The position numbers and the translations under genes are program-made. A model generated the notes under the pieces. The model was not told the origin of the DNA. It searched no databases and worked only from the letters and a program-made list of their open reading frames with translations. A DNA stretch of 64,000 nucleotides from Lepiota brunneoincarnata (taxonomy: Eukaryota > Basidiomycota > Agaricomycetes > Agaricales > Agaricaceae): contig JAEBUN010000020.1 in NCBI GenBank assembly GCA_023014365.1, positions 901,651 to 965,650 on the forward strand, given 5' to 3'. Positions 22,717-32,398 of this stretch are shown one piece after another (positions within the stretch are counted from its first letter, which is position 1; every line of letters begins with the position of its first letter).

Positions 22717-23798
22717 ATGGCTGATCAAACATTTTTTGTTGAAGCTGTGGCACCAGCCACACACCTCATATTTGACAGCCAAGTCAGTGCATTGGAGGCT
22801 GCAGTGGAAAGGCTATCTCAATGGATGGATGCCCTTTGTCCTGCACCACTGACTGGCAGTGTTGCTGCCACAGCAGACACAATGGTGCCAGATGTACCTA
22901 CAGGTGTAGTGGCAATGGATATTGATACTGCTGACCATACTCCCTTGCCATTGCCACCCACCCCACTGCCAATGCCAGGGACATGCATCCTATCTCCCAT
23001 TGACATGACCTGTGATCCCATGGCATATTATCAAAATACTGCTGACTGCCTCTCTGCTGAGTTGCCACTCCCCACCCCAGTCATACTTGTGCCAACATCT
23101 TCCAAGGCTCTGCTGGCATTGGGTACCACTGCTGCCATGGCAGACTCCCCCTCCCCTATCCCAAGCAATGCTAATTTGAATACACCAGAAGATTATATGG
23201 GATCCATCCCAGCAAATAATCCCACCTCTGGTCCAATAATACCAGTGAATCTCCCTCCAGCAAATCTTGCCACTCCCTCAGCAGCAGAGCCTCCCTGCCC
23301 TACTGAATATGTCCCCTCCTTGTCCCAAGCAACATTGGAAACTCACATCCTGGCACATTCTCCACCAACTCTGGCAGACCTTTCTCTCCCAATCATGGGC
23401 ACCTCCTCAGAAACTCCTGAGTTGGACACTTCAGAAGTCTCAATTGCTGACACCCCTCAGGTAGCAAATGTTGACTTGAATTGTATTGCTGCTGAAGCCA
23501 TTGCCAACTCCCTTCCTGGTCAGCAACCTGCATCTGATGTTGTTATGCCAGGGGTGTGACTCCTTCCTCCTATGCCCCTCAATGCTCAAGAAGATGTCAT
23601 ACAGGAGGTCACCTTGTTGGAGCTCCCACATTCTATTATGGCCTGGCCCTGGACTTGCTCACAGTTGCAAGCTGATTGTGAGAGGAACAACAGACCCAAT
23701 GGTGACCCTCTTGCTGAGTCATCCCATATGCCACAGTGTAGTCCCTGGCTTATGGAATCCTCTTTGCCAACAGTGGCAAACATTAACATACCACACAG
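22717..23798 (+). pseudogene. Ser/Pro-rich protein with N-terminal helix
   Basis: A 280-codon ORF (22717-23556) starts MADQTFFVEAV and has a predicted amphipathic helix (SALEAAVERLSQWMDALC), then a long Pro/Ala/Ser/Thr-rich region. After a TGA the same frame continues for about 80 codons until the LTR-like repeat at 23799. A GTAAGT...TTCCAG intron is visible upstream (about 22614-22677). It may be the second half of the Cys-cluster gene at 20226-21886, separated from it by the solo LTR. No enzyme motif. Confidence 0.5.
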
Positions 23799-25091
23799 TG
23801 ATATGCTGATTTCATGCCTATACATGAATTCTGTACTCCAGAACAATTCTCTACATAGAATCATTGGTTATATCATTAAAGAACTCTATAGAGGATTGGT
23901 ACTATGTCCCGTAGTAGCCAGTTCAACCAAATTGAGGATATTTGAGCCTCAGAAGTGTTCAAACCAGTTCATTATCACTAAGCTTAGTGAACCAAGCTAT
24001 CAGAATGCTCTCTGGAGGGATTTAGGACTTTATATAGCCTATTGAGTATACTCCAGTTGCATCAAGGGACCTTATGAGCAGTTTTCTGATGAACTCAGAT
24101 TTGTTTGAACCCAAAGAATATACATAATGGCTGTTGCAGGTGTATCACACCTATAGCGAGCCCAATAATGATGACTGGACCACAGAACGGAACATCCAAC
24201 ATTTGGGAGGTGATACCCAATGCCCAAAACCCTAGAAATATCAAAGACTCATAATTAATGAGTGCTTTGTGGGTCCTAGCACCTTGGCATATTAACTAAC
24301 TGAGATTAATTACAACAGATCAAGGGATTGTCCATATGCTATACATGCTGATCATAATTGATCTGGAGGCTTAATGTGCTCACATGGATGCAGAATAATG
24401 CAGATGGACATGGAACACATCTGGCTGGATTGCCATTTGTCAATCAGAGAAAAACCCATAACCCAGGGCAAGGTAGAAATGCTGCCAAACTTTCCAAAAT
24501 ATTCTGCAGTACCTGTAACAATTAAGCTTATTGTTTTCTATTTCATATTTACTATCTCTTGTATGTATCTAAACAATATAAATATGGTTGCACTTGTTTG
24601 TGGAGAAGCAAGAGGTCTCACCCCTGCTTCCACATGCAAGTCTGCAAGCCATAATCAAGAACAGTTTCAGAGGGCTATTTAGTATGCATCGTTAAGTGTG
24701 ATTTCTTTGGTTGTTGACCAACCCAGAGACAGAGACAGAGAACAGAGTTCAGAGTTTAGAGTTCTAGAGTGCTAGAGACAGAGACAGAGAACAAAAGTCA
24801 GAGACCAGAGACCAGAGACTAGAGACCCCATGTTTTGAATTGACAGGGATTGTCCTTTCATTGTTGCACCGTACAGCTAAGATAACTTCAATGGCTGTTT
24901 GTTAACCTCTAAAACACTACTCTCTTGAATTTTGCTATCAGAATGCACCCTCAGAACACCCCAAAAGATGAAACTGTTCATTATCTATCTCATACCACTG
25001 GTATTAGCTGAAGTTTATTGAATTTTGGCTAAGCTTAGTGAAAACAAGCCCTCTATCTATATTAAAACCCATGAACATTTCTACCTTTTCA
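23799..25091 (+). mobile_element. solo LTR-like repeat (1.3-kb family), copy 2
   Basis: Colinear with 6059-7359 and flanked by the perfect 4-bp repeat ACAG (23795-23798 and 25092-25095). Most CG sites of the first copy are TG or CA here, for example TGATATGCTGATTTCATG against TGATACGCCGATTTCACG. The frames that are open in it are incidental. Confidence 0.75.
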
Positions 25092-25366
25092 ACAGCAAGA
25101 AGTGTAAGCTATCTGGGGACAATCCTGATGAGCGGGAGTCACAATGAGCAAAGCTGCGACCTTCTTGATGACTATTGAATCCTCCTATTCCACCCCCTGT
25201 TCCCTGTACATTCATTATCCTATCTATACACATATTGTTATATTTTTTTATAATTTTGATATAATATGACAGGGTATTTCATTGTTCTTGCATCACTGGC
25301 TGATTCTCCCCTCAGTTCACTTTTTCTACCTCCTCTGCTGAGCTTGTTGTGGTAGTCAGGATGGGC
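25092..25366. other. no gene seen
   Basis: AT-rich sequence between a repeat and the end of the next gene; no supported feature. Confidence 0.4.
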
Positions 25367-27646
25367 CTATGAATGCACAATTTTTAGAAAGAGGTTCAAA
25401 AATAATAAGTTGACAATGCAATTACCTGCATATGGTTCATCCACCAGCATTAACAGTGGGTCAATTGTAAGTGCTGGCAAGGCATTTTGCACCATTGATG
25501 TTCCTGGTGGCATATTAATTGGTGCCATGGAACTTCCTGGGGGAAGCCTTGGGATGTGGTTGAGTATGGTGTATACAGGCATGGTGTATTGTAGATCTCC
25601 CTCAGCAGGGCCATTGCTTAGCAATGTAGGCGCAAATCCACTTGCCACCAATTGATCCATGAATTCCTGCTGTAGTAGGATCATGCCCATGTCTGGTTTG
25701 ACCTCTGGCATGAGTGGCATCTCTCTGGCAACTGGGGCTGGCCCATGAAATGTAGGGTCAGATAGGATGGTGACTGCATCTGGCACATGTTTGTCACTAA
25801 AGTTAGCCTGTAGTGAGGCCAGGCCTTTGGCATGTGCTTTTGCTGTTTTGCCATGACAATTGTATACATTGCCATTGTGATCAATTGGTGACACCATCCA
25901 ACCAGGTGGGTTCTGGCCAATAGTATTATTAATTGCCATTTGTGATGGGTTGGTCAGGGCCTTTGGATTTCCTGCCACCAACTTGCTGCTGATCTTGGGT
26001 GCTTTGCCATTATCTGCCATTGATGCCTTGATTGTTCCAGGATATTCTGCTGGCAGGTATTCCCCATTATGAAGATGAGCACAGAAACAAAATGCATGCT
26101 CAGCACCAAAGGTTGCTTGGTGCCCAATGACATGTCCAAAGAAGCACTGTATCTCTGGCTTCCAAATGTTCTGGGGATCCCATAACTGAAAATTCCTTGG
26201 AATAAATTTCCAATGTATCATCTTTGGCTGCAAGATTGCCAAGGTTTTGAAAGGCACATGGCAGGATTGGTTGCTGGAGGCTAATACTTCCAACCCAACA
26301 AATAATCACAATGAATGACCATTTCATTTGCTAATTGAATTTAACACTTACTATAGTGTATGGTCAGATAAGTGTGCATTAACTCCTCCAGTTCTTCTTT
26401 TTTCATTTTCTTTAGCATAATCCCTGGTGAAATGATTGGAAATCCATTTTCAGTGTGGTCAAAATATGGGGTTGCCTTTGTTGCCATGGAAAGTGGCAAT
26501 GGCAGCACAAGTGGCAATGGTGGCAAGTATTCCTTTTGTTGGTGGAGTCCCTTGACATATGATAAAAACTCTTGTTCCAATGCCAGCACAGGCACCTTGT
26601 GTGTCTTGATGAATGGTGTTGCTGCCGCACCCATAGTTGCCGCAATCTCATCAAAACTGCCATCATGTATTAGTTAGTAGTATCAGGCATACTTTGGGAA
26701 AACTGGGCCTCACATGCCAAACCTAATCTCTCCATCATCACCCCCAGCAAATGCAAAAAATGTCATCATTACAATCCCCATCTCTAGCCAACATTTCCTT
26801 GACTATTCTTTCATACATCACTTGGCATGTTTTGTCACTATCCTATATTTATATAACTTATCAGCCCCCTCACTGAGCACAATATGAACATGCCACCAGA
26901 TTGGTGATCCTGCCAACTTACTTTCTTTTGAGTTCTGGCTCATTCCCAATGGTCTTGTATGACTGAATGTATTCTTCAATTGCCTCTTTTCCTGCATCAT
27001 CCATCTGTCCATACATGTTTTTGGCTACCCAAGTATGATTTTGAAAGTATTTCTGCAACCCTGGATGGAGTTCCATGATATTTAGAATTGCTTTCATCTC
27101 CTGTTCAACAACTACTTTCTCTGTCCTCCACACTGCTTGGTTTTGATTTATTTTGGCACCATGGTTTATTGCTTTGCAGGAAGCATATGGATGCCAGTTG
27201 TTGGTCAGCCATTTCCCTAATGCCTGTCAAACCATCATCTGACATCCTTGCCAGGGTGACTTGCAATTGCTGCATACCTTGATATGCTGTTCTACCTCAT
27301 CTGCTGCCATGGCCCTTGTCCTATTGTTTGTCCAGTAGTTAAACATATCAGGCAAAATTTGTGATCTGACAATCATCCCTCAGTGCTCAGAAGTTGTTTG
27401 TTTTCAGTAGTTCTCCTTGTATTTATGGATAACTTTCTGTTTGGCAGGAGAATACTGACAGTTTGCTCTGGGCTTCTTTTCCTTTGTGATGGCTTGCATG
27501 GTGGTGATTGGATACAGTAGGAACAAAGGCCATGAGGGACCAACTGTGATATTTTGAGCCATGCTGAAGGCATGTGTCCCTGCTTTCATCCAATACCAAC
27601 TATGTCCCCTTCTTCGGGTCCCATGGATTACTTGGTCATACCTCAC
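25367..27646 (-). pseudogene. decayed multi-exon orphan gene
   Basis: Minus-strand coding segments follow each other: 27100-27646 (residues YSPAKQKVIHKY, ILPDMFNYWTNN and QALGKWLTNNWHPY, with several stops), 26918-27133 (HPGLQKYFQNHTW and EEYIQSYKTIGNEPELKRK), 26341-26634, and a 308-codon terminal frame (25367-26293). This order and the Trp-rich helical motifs resemble a family of unknown function widespread in mushroom genomes, recalled only in outline. It is transcribed away from the KDZ transposase at 28200. No catalytic motif is visible. Confidence 0.5.
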
Positions 27647-27954
27647 AAGACATCAAAGTGACACAAGTGTGGGAAAGATGATGGGTGGGTGGTTAAAACT
27701 GCCAATGACCTTGTTGATGCTTGAACATAGGAGGAGATAACAATGGAGACAGCCCAAGGGCCCATCAAGACAGAGGTTGAGGTTCTATTCAACTTTGGGT
27801 CAGGCATAAGAGCCACAGAAGAACATGGAGGTGGCACATCCAAAAGTGATAATAAGACAGTACTAGATGGATCTGACAATCATCTGAATATGAGCAACAT
27901 CTATAAAGAATGGCAGGCCGCCTTAAGTGGAGCCCGTTTGTACGATTTGTAAGC

Positions 27955-27999
27955 TTAGTCAGAATTAGTCAGGATTAGTCAGAATTGGTCAGCTTTTTT
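27955..27999 (+). repeat. 10-bp tandem repeat
   Basis: About four units of AGTCAGAATT with single changes, in the divergent interval between the orphan gene and the KDZ fragment. Could hold binding sites for the shared control region. Confidence 0.7.
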
Positions 28000-28033
28000 T
28001 AATTATGTCAGCAATTGTTCCCTTTGTTCTGAT

Positions 28034-28121
28034 GCGCGGGCCGAAGGTCCAGTGCGCTTTGTCAGACAATGCCAAAGTCGCACAAACTGGGTGTGCCGAA
28101 GGCACACGAGCGTAAGCTCGT
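28034..28121 (+). other. CpG-rich cluster of three hairpins
   Basis: Hairpin 1: GCGCGGGCC, loop GAA, GGTCCAGTGCGC (28034-28057). Hairpin 2: GTGTGCC, loop GAA, GGCACAC (28091-28107), perfect. Hairpin 3: ACGAGC, loop GTAA, GCTCGT (28106-28121), perfect with a GNRA-type loop. The cluster stands out by its CG content in a CpG-poor neighbourhood. Part overlaps a short ORF (28069). It may be a recent insertion of palindromic sequence, an organelle-derived piece, or a structured RNA leader. Confidence 0.6.
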
Positions 28122-28199
28122 TGATATAGAGGAGGAGGATGCAAAGGAAGCTAGCTCAAACAAAGTCAGTCATTACTTACAAGTCATCCAACAGAGGAA

Positions 28200-29547
28200 A
28201 TCCAATGGTGTGAGGTATATAGCAACAGAACTGGATGGAAGATTTTGTTAAGCATGCTGACAATTTGCTGATGGCACAACTTGCATGGGAGGCATTTCCA
28301 GGTGGCAGCAGGTGTTCAAATTGTGCCAAGCAACAAAAAGCAATTTGGAGGTGTAAAGATTGCTTTGGTGCCAAGATGCTATGCCAGATATGCATGTGAC
28401 ACTCACATTTTGACAATCCTCTGCATGGGCTAGAATGGTGGACAGGGAAGTTTTTTTGCTTGGCTGCCATGGCAGAAGTGGGGACATATATACATGTGTC
28501 TCACAACTATGGGGCATCTACATGTGAACAACTTAGCAAGCAGATGCAAATGCTTGAGCTATGTGAGCAAATTGCAGATAATGCTGAACAAGAAACACTG
28601 CTAGCTGGTGAACAAGGTGGCAGTACAGTGCTGCTCAGCAATAGTTTGCTGCTTGGGAACAAGGTTGCCCCCAAACAGGATAGTTGGGAAAGCACAGACA
28701 ATATATGTCTTGCATTTGGGGATGGCTGGTGAGATGATCCAGGGAACAATAGCAGTGAGGTGGCCAATGCACCAATGAACCAAAATTGTGATGGATCCCA
28801 TGGACACATTCCAGGTCAACCAGATCTTGGAAAACAAAAATATATTCCCTGGTTGGATCCACTGAAAAATCAATGTGTGAGGGTCATTCATACAAATGAC
28901 ATCCACAATATCACTCTTGTTACCTGCACATGCCACCAGAGGGTGGAGGTCATTGCCAACTTGATGTATTGCTGCCTTGTGCCAGCAACTTTCATTCAAT
29001 GCTGGACTTTATTCATGGTTGATGTTCTTAAAGACTTCTGACTCAAAAATTTGGAATGCAAGGCTTCAGCATATCAATATTTCCAGAAGCTCTGCAGGCT
29101 CACATCACCGATGGTACCAGCAGAGGTCCCAAACTTATATCAGGAACTACTGCATATGGCATGGCTCTGGCACTGGTTAAAAAAGTGAAAGTGGGCTGGT
29201 CATGGCCATGGTGTGCCCAAAGCAGATGGAGCAATACACCCAGGGACACTTGCTTCTGTCTGGTATGCCCCCAACCTGGCATTAATCTTCCTTCAGATTG
29301 GAAGGAGGATATGAATAGGTTAGTAACAATAAATAATGCCTCTCTCACCATTGTCGCATTGACATTATCATAAACACTATTAGATGGGCATACTGCCAAT
29401 TCTTGGTTGCCAATAGCAATTTCAAGGCTGACCATGTGCAGCAACCCAACAACACTTCAGATATGTGGTTATCAGAAGGAGCTGGCATGTTTACCACATG
29501 TGCCCAGTACGAGAATTTCCTGAAGGATGCCATTGAAATGTCAACAG
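28200..29547 (+). pseudogene. KDZ transposase with CxC2-type cysteine cluster, truncated
   Basis: The frame reads WMEDFVKHADNLLMAQLAWE, then a cysteine cluster (CSNCAKQQKAIWRCKDC, then CQIC and HSHFDNPLHGLEWW). This is the CxC2-like cluster that precedes KDZ transposases. Further on come CxCHQR, then CPQPGINLP (about 29265) and NSNFKADHV (29412). KDZ transposases are DDE enzymes of fungal DNA transposons. The Asp expected before NF is Asn here (AAT 29412-29414 after GCC), as from CpG decay. Several stops and frame changes occur, and the gene ends at the LTR at 29548; nothing matching its C-terminal half lies beyond. Confidence 0.8.
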
Positions 29548-29944
29548 TGTTATCAGAAGTCTCATCAGAAGGACAGTTATATTTAGCTCAAGTATCTCAT
29601 GTCATATGTCACTCTGAAACCATTAGCAGTGTACATCAGAAGGACTATTAATAGCTTATGACTCACTTCCTTATCTCTGACTCATAATTACTTGGGTCCA
29701 TCCAATTATAGTAGGAGCATAGCCACACTTAGTTGTACATATATGAGAATACAGTAAAATACTATGTATCCTTATCTTAGTGTTACACAGTTCTTGCCTC
29801 CTATACCTCTTCGCCCTTAAACCAGCTGGACTTATAGTGCTCCATTGTCTCCAAGTCATGCCTAGTAGGACAAGACCAAGTCTGTATAGACATCTTGCCT
29901 TGAACACCATGCTACTCAAGAGCAAACCCCTAACCTGGGTAACA
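29548..29944 (+). mobile_element. LTR (385-bp family, copy 3)
   Basis: A 397-bp sequence homologous to 18164-18548, starting TGTTATCAGAAG and ending GGGTAACA. The flanks (AACAG left, AAATA right) do not form a clear duplication. KDZ sequence stops exactly at its left end and does not resume, so a deletion or recombination has probably joined unrelated flanks. Confidence 0.8.
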
Positions 29945-30443
29945 AAATACTAAGATACTCTGCTGCTTATCTCTTGCTTGCCCTCTACTCTACTCTGCTT
30001 TGCCGATGTACTGAACACATTGAGGTACTCTGGTCATCCAAACACAACATGCAAAAGAAAACTGCCTCTCTGTGTAGCCATCACTATGTCCTTGAACCTC
30101 TCCCCACCAGAAGATCTGGCTTACCTACTCCTCTTTGTCTTCACCTCCACCACCACCCTCATTGCCTACAGAATCATAACCCTAGAACTCAAATGCATCA
30201 CATGCCCCTGCCACTGCTGTGTTGTCAGATCATGGAACCTGTATTCAGGAATATCCATCATCGCCACCCAATTTTTCATCCTTCTAGCAATAATCAATTG
30301 CTAGACAACTATCACCATGTCTTCCAAGAAATTCTCAGCCCAAGAATCTCCATCACCTCCCCCTCCCAAATCGAGAAGCAGAATCTCAGGACCAGGAATC
30401 CAAAACCCTGATCTCAATGGGTTTGAGGAGGCCTAATTCCTTT
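29945..30443. other. flank of Gypsy B, short ORFs only
   Basis: A 39-codon plus-strand frame (30317-30436, MSSKKFSAQESPSPPPPK) ends just before the target duplication CCTTT (30439-30443). The locus was contiguous with 38691 onward before Gypsy B inserted. No family recognised. Confidence 0.4.
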
Positions 30444-31141
30444 TGTTATGATCCGTGCTCCTTCTGTATCCGAGGATAACTGGAGATGGCCTTCAATCAC
30501 TCTACAAGGTGTCCGAGACGGTTGGCCTTATAGAGCTTAGTGGATCGCGCTCAATGAGATAACGAGGGAAGACGCCAAGTTAAGGCAGAGAGGTAAACGA
30601 CCGCTGTTAACAAGATTAAAGCTTGAGGCTTTAATCTCTACTTGTACAGACCTTATATACCTATGAGGTGCTATATACTCGTTATAGGTTACTTGGCTGT
30701 TCTACTGGTCGTGCGCAGTCCTGACCATGATGCACATCCTGGCTGATGGCATCCTAGTGTTATTTATATTACAATGAGTCAGTACTCTCGCTACTGCTGT
30801 GCGATGTTCCATCGCTTTCCTCTGACTCATAATCTTCTTCTCCCGATTGTATCTCCATGGAGTCCTCTCCGTTCTCACTCTCCATTCTCTCAGTGCTTCC
30901 ATCCGTATCGGAGGTTGGGTCGGTTGATCCATGGTTATCTTCCTCGTCCTCGGGGTATTCCAATATATCCTCCAAGGTTATCTCCATTCCTGCTTCTCTC
31001 GCCAGGTCCTGCATGGCGGTGTAATATTCCCCTTCCTCGTCTTTGTATTCTTGTGCCCGTAATTGGTCTGTAGTTTCCTGTACCCATCTTGTAAAGTCGA
31101 ACAATAGTTCTTGTTCCTCCCGGTCTGGACTGTTCATAACA
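30444..31141 (-). repeat. 3' LTR of Gypsy B
   Basis: 698 bp. It differs from the 5' LTR only at 30487 (T against C) and 30877 (A against G), each turning a CG into TG or CA. It carries the end of ORF3 and its stop (30769). Confidence 0.95.
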
Positions 31142-31750
31142 TTATCCCTTTCGTAAGGTCTGATGTCCTCATCAGACATATCCTCAGTATAATCCGACAG
31201 GCTCTCCTGTAATGTTTGATTCGGCGATGGGGTCCCAGTCGAAGTATGGGTCGGGTTCTGGGGAGTCGCTTCGGTAGCTTGGTGGTCTGGGGATGGCGGG
31301 TCTTGGGTGAGGTCGATGACGATGGGTTCTCTGGAGTGAATGGTGGCGGGTGCGCTGAAGGATTGATTCAGGAAGTCGGTGGCTTCCGCTAGCAGATGTG
31401 GTGGTGGCGTTGGTGGTCGGAATGACGACGGGGGCATTTTGAATTCGGGTGCGGAGGGGTCTGGCTGAAGCGGGGCGCTGCTCGGTGCTTGCAACAATGT
31501 GTCGAATATTGTTGTTTGTGGTTTCGCGTGTGAGGGATCGAGCTCTGCTTGGTATTCCTCGTGGGCGGTGATACAGGCCAGGTACCATACTTGCGGGTTG
31601 ATGCTGGTAAGGGTTTCTCTCGCAGTGCTTCTCGTAATGGCCTGGGGCAATCTTTCGACAATATCGACATTGGTAGCGCGGGCATCCTGCTTTGATATGG
31701 CCGAATCGACGGCAGCAATTGCAGCGAGTTCGGGTGGTGGATAAGTGAGT
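30769..31750 (-). CDS. ORF3 of Gypsy B, C-terminal frame, extends into the LTR
   Basis: This is the second frame of the extra gene after pol. It is open from 32340, but its protein-like part begins near 31750, about where the first ORF3 frame ends its zinc knuckles. It contains NPQVWYLACITAHEEYQAEL, a Pro-rich linker, the hydrophobic-acidic motif IVIDLT (31306-31323), and then crosses the polypurine tract into the 3' LTR. There it encodes FDFTRWVQETTDQLR and an acidic Ser/Glu tail. IVIDLT is a classical SUMO-interacting motif; binding is an inference. Joining to the N-terminal frame needs a +1 shift or an intron. Confidence 0.6.
31142..31155 (-). other. polypurine tract of Gypsy B
   Basis: In sense the bases before the 3' LTR read GAAAGGGATAA, a purine run that would prime plus-strand DNA synthesis. 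It is at the same time coding for ORF3 (residues YERDN). Confidence 0.65.
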
Positions 31751-32398
31751 GGTGGTAGTCCCGATGGGGGCGTCATTAGAAGTAGATATAGCTTGTACAA
31801 CACTTGATGGTTGGTTACTCGTATCCACCATGGGAGGGTTGGAAGGTTGGGTGGTGGTCCCGATAGGTAGGATAGGGCGGTCCTGACTTCCGCTTCCATT
31901 GCTCGGGCTTGGGATCGGACTCTCGAACGGGAATTCGGTGAGAGCGGTTGATAACATGGCAGAAATGGTATCGCGGTCCTGTTCCTCTGTTGCGCTAGAA
32001 AGAATAGTGGCGCATAGTTTTTCGAATTCTGTTGCTCGGTCGTGGACGAGGCGCTTGTGATACAGAAGAGCAGTAAATGTCTTCCAGCAGGTGTCGACCA
32101 GGGGTACCATCGCTGGACTGCGTTTAAGACGGGTTCCAGTAATATGAAAGGGAACTTCGTGTAAAAGGATGGATCGTATCTCGGGTTGGTTGGAGGGAAG
32201 GAAGGTATGCCGGATGATATAAGGACTGTTGGTCCTGTCTGGTTGGTCGTCAACGGTATTGGTGGCAGGGTTAGGTTGGCTATTTCCTGTGACGCGGTTC
32301 GCCAGGGATACGATTCTTTCCCGGATGAGAAGGCGTCCATCGTTGTCTGGCTCTGGGAGGTCTGGAGTGGTTGCTCGAGTGTTGGGTGGTTGGGTCAT
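31184..32398 (-). CDS. ORF3 of Gypsy B, N-terminal frame with two zinc knuckles
   Basis: A 404-codon ORF that starts inside the last codons of pol (119-nt overlap). Residues 60-160 form a helical region. Two zinc knuckles follow: C226-x2-C-x4-H-x4-C239 (CNCCRRFGHIKAGC) and C244-x2-C-x6-H-x4-C259. The frame after about residue 270 looks like the shadow of the second ORF3 frame. Most Gypsy elements encode nothing between integrase and the 3' LTR, and the zinc knuckle normally sits in Gag, where Gypsy B has one already. The product may be an RNA-binding accessory or an envelope-position protein. I see no membrane segment. Confidence 0.6.
   Translation of the reverse strand: MTQPPNTRATTPDLPEPDNDGRLLIRERIVSLANRVTGNSQPNPATNTVDDQPDRTNSPYIIRHTFLPSNQPEIRSILLHEVPFHITGTRLKRSPAMVPLVDTCWKTFTALLYHKRLVHDRATEFEKLCATILSSATEEQDRDTISAMLSTALTEFPFESPIPSPSNGSGSQDRPILPIGTTTQPSNPPMVDTSNQPSSVVQAISTSNDAPIGTTTTHLSTTRTRCNCCRRFGHIKAGCPRYQCRYCRKIAPGHYEKHCERNPYQHQPASMVPGLYHRPRGIPSRARSLTRETTNNNIRHIVASTEQRPASARPLRTRIQNAPVVIPTTNATTTSASGSHRLPESILQRTRHHSLQRTHRHRPHPRPAIPRPPSYRSDSPEPDPYFDWDPIAESNITGEPVGLY

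Noticed and set aside
23572..24045. 157-codon ORF
   Set aside because: A chimera that crosses from the Ser/Pro-rich gene into the LTR-like repeat at 23799.
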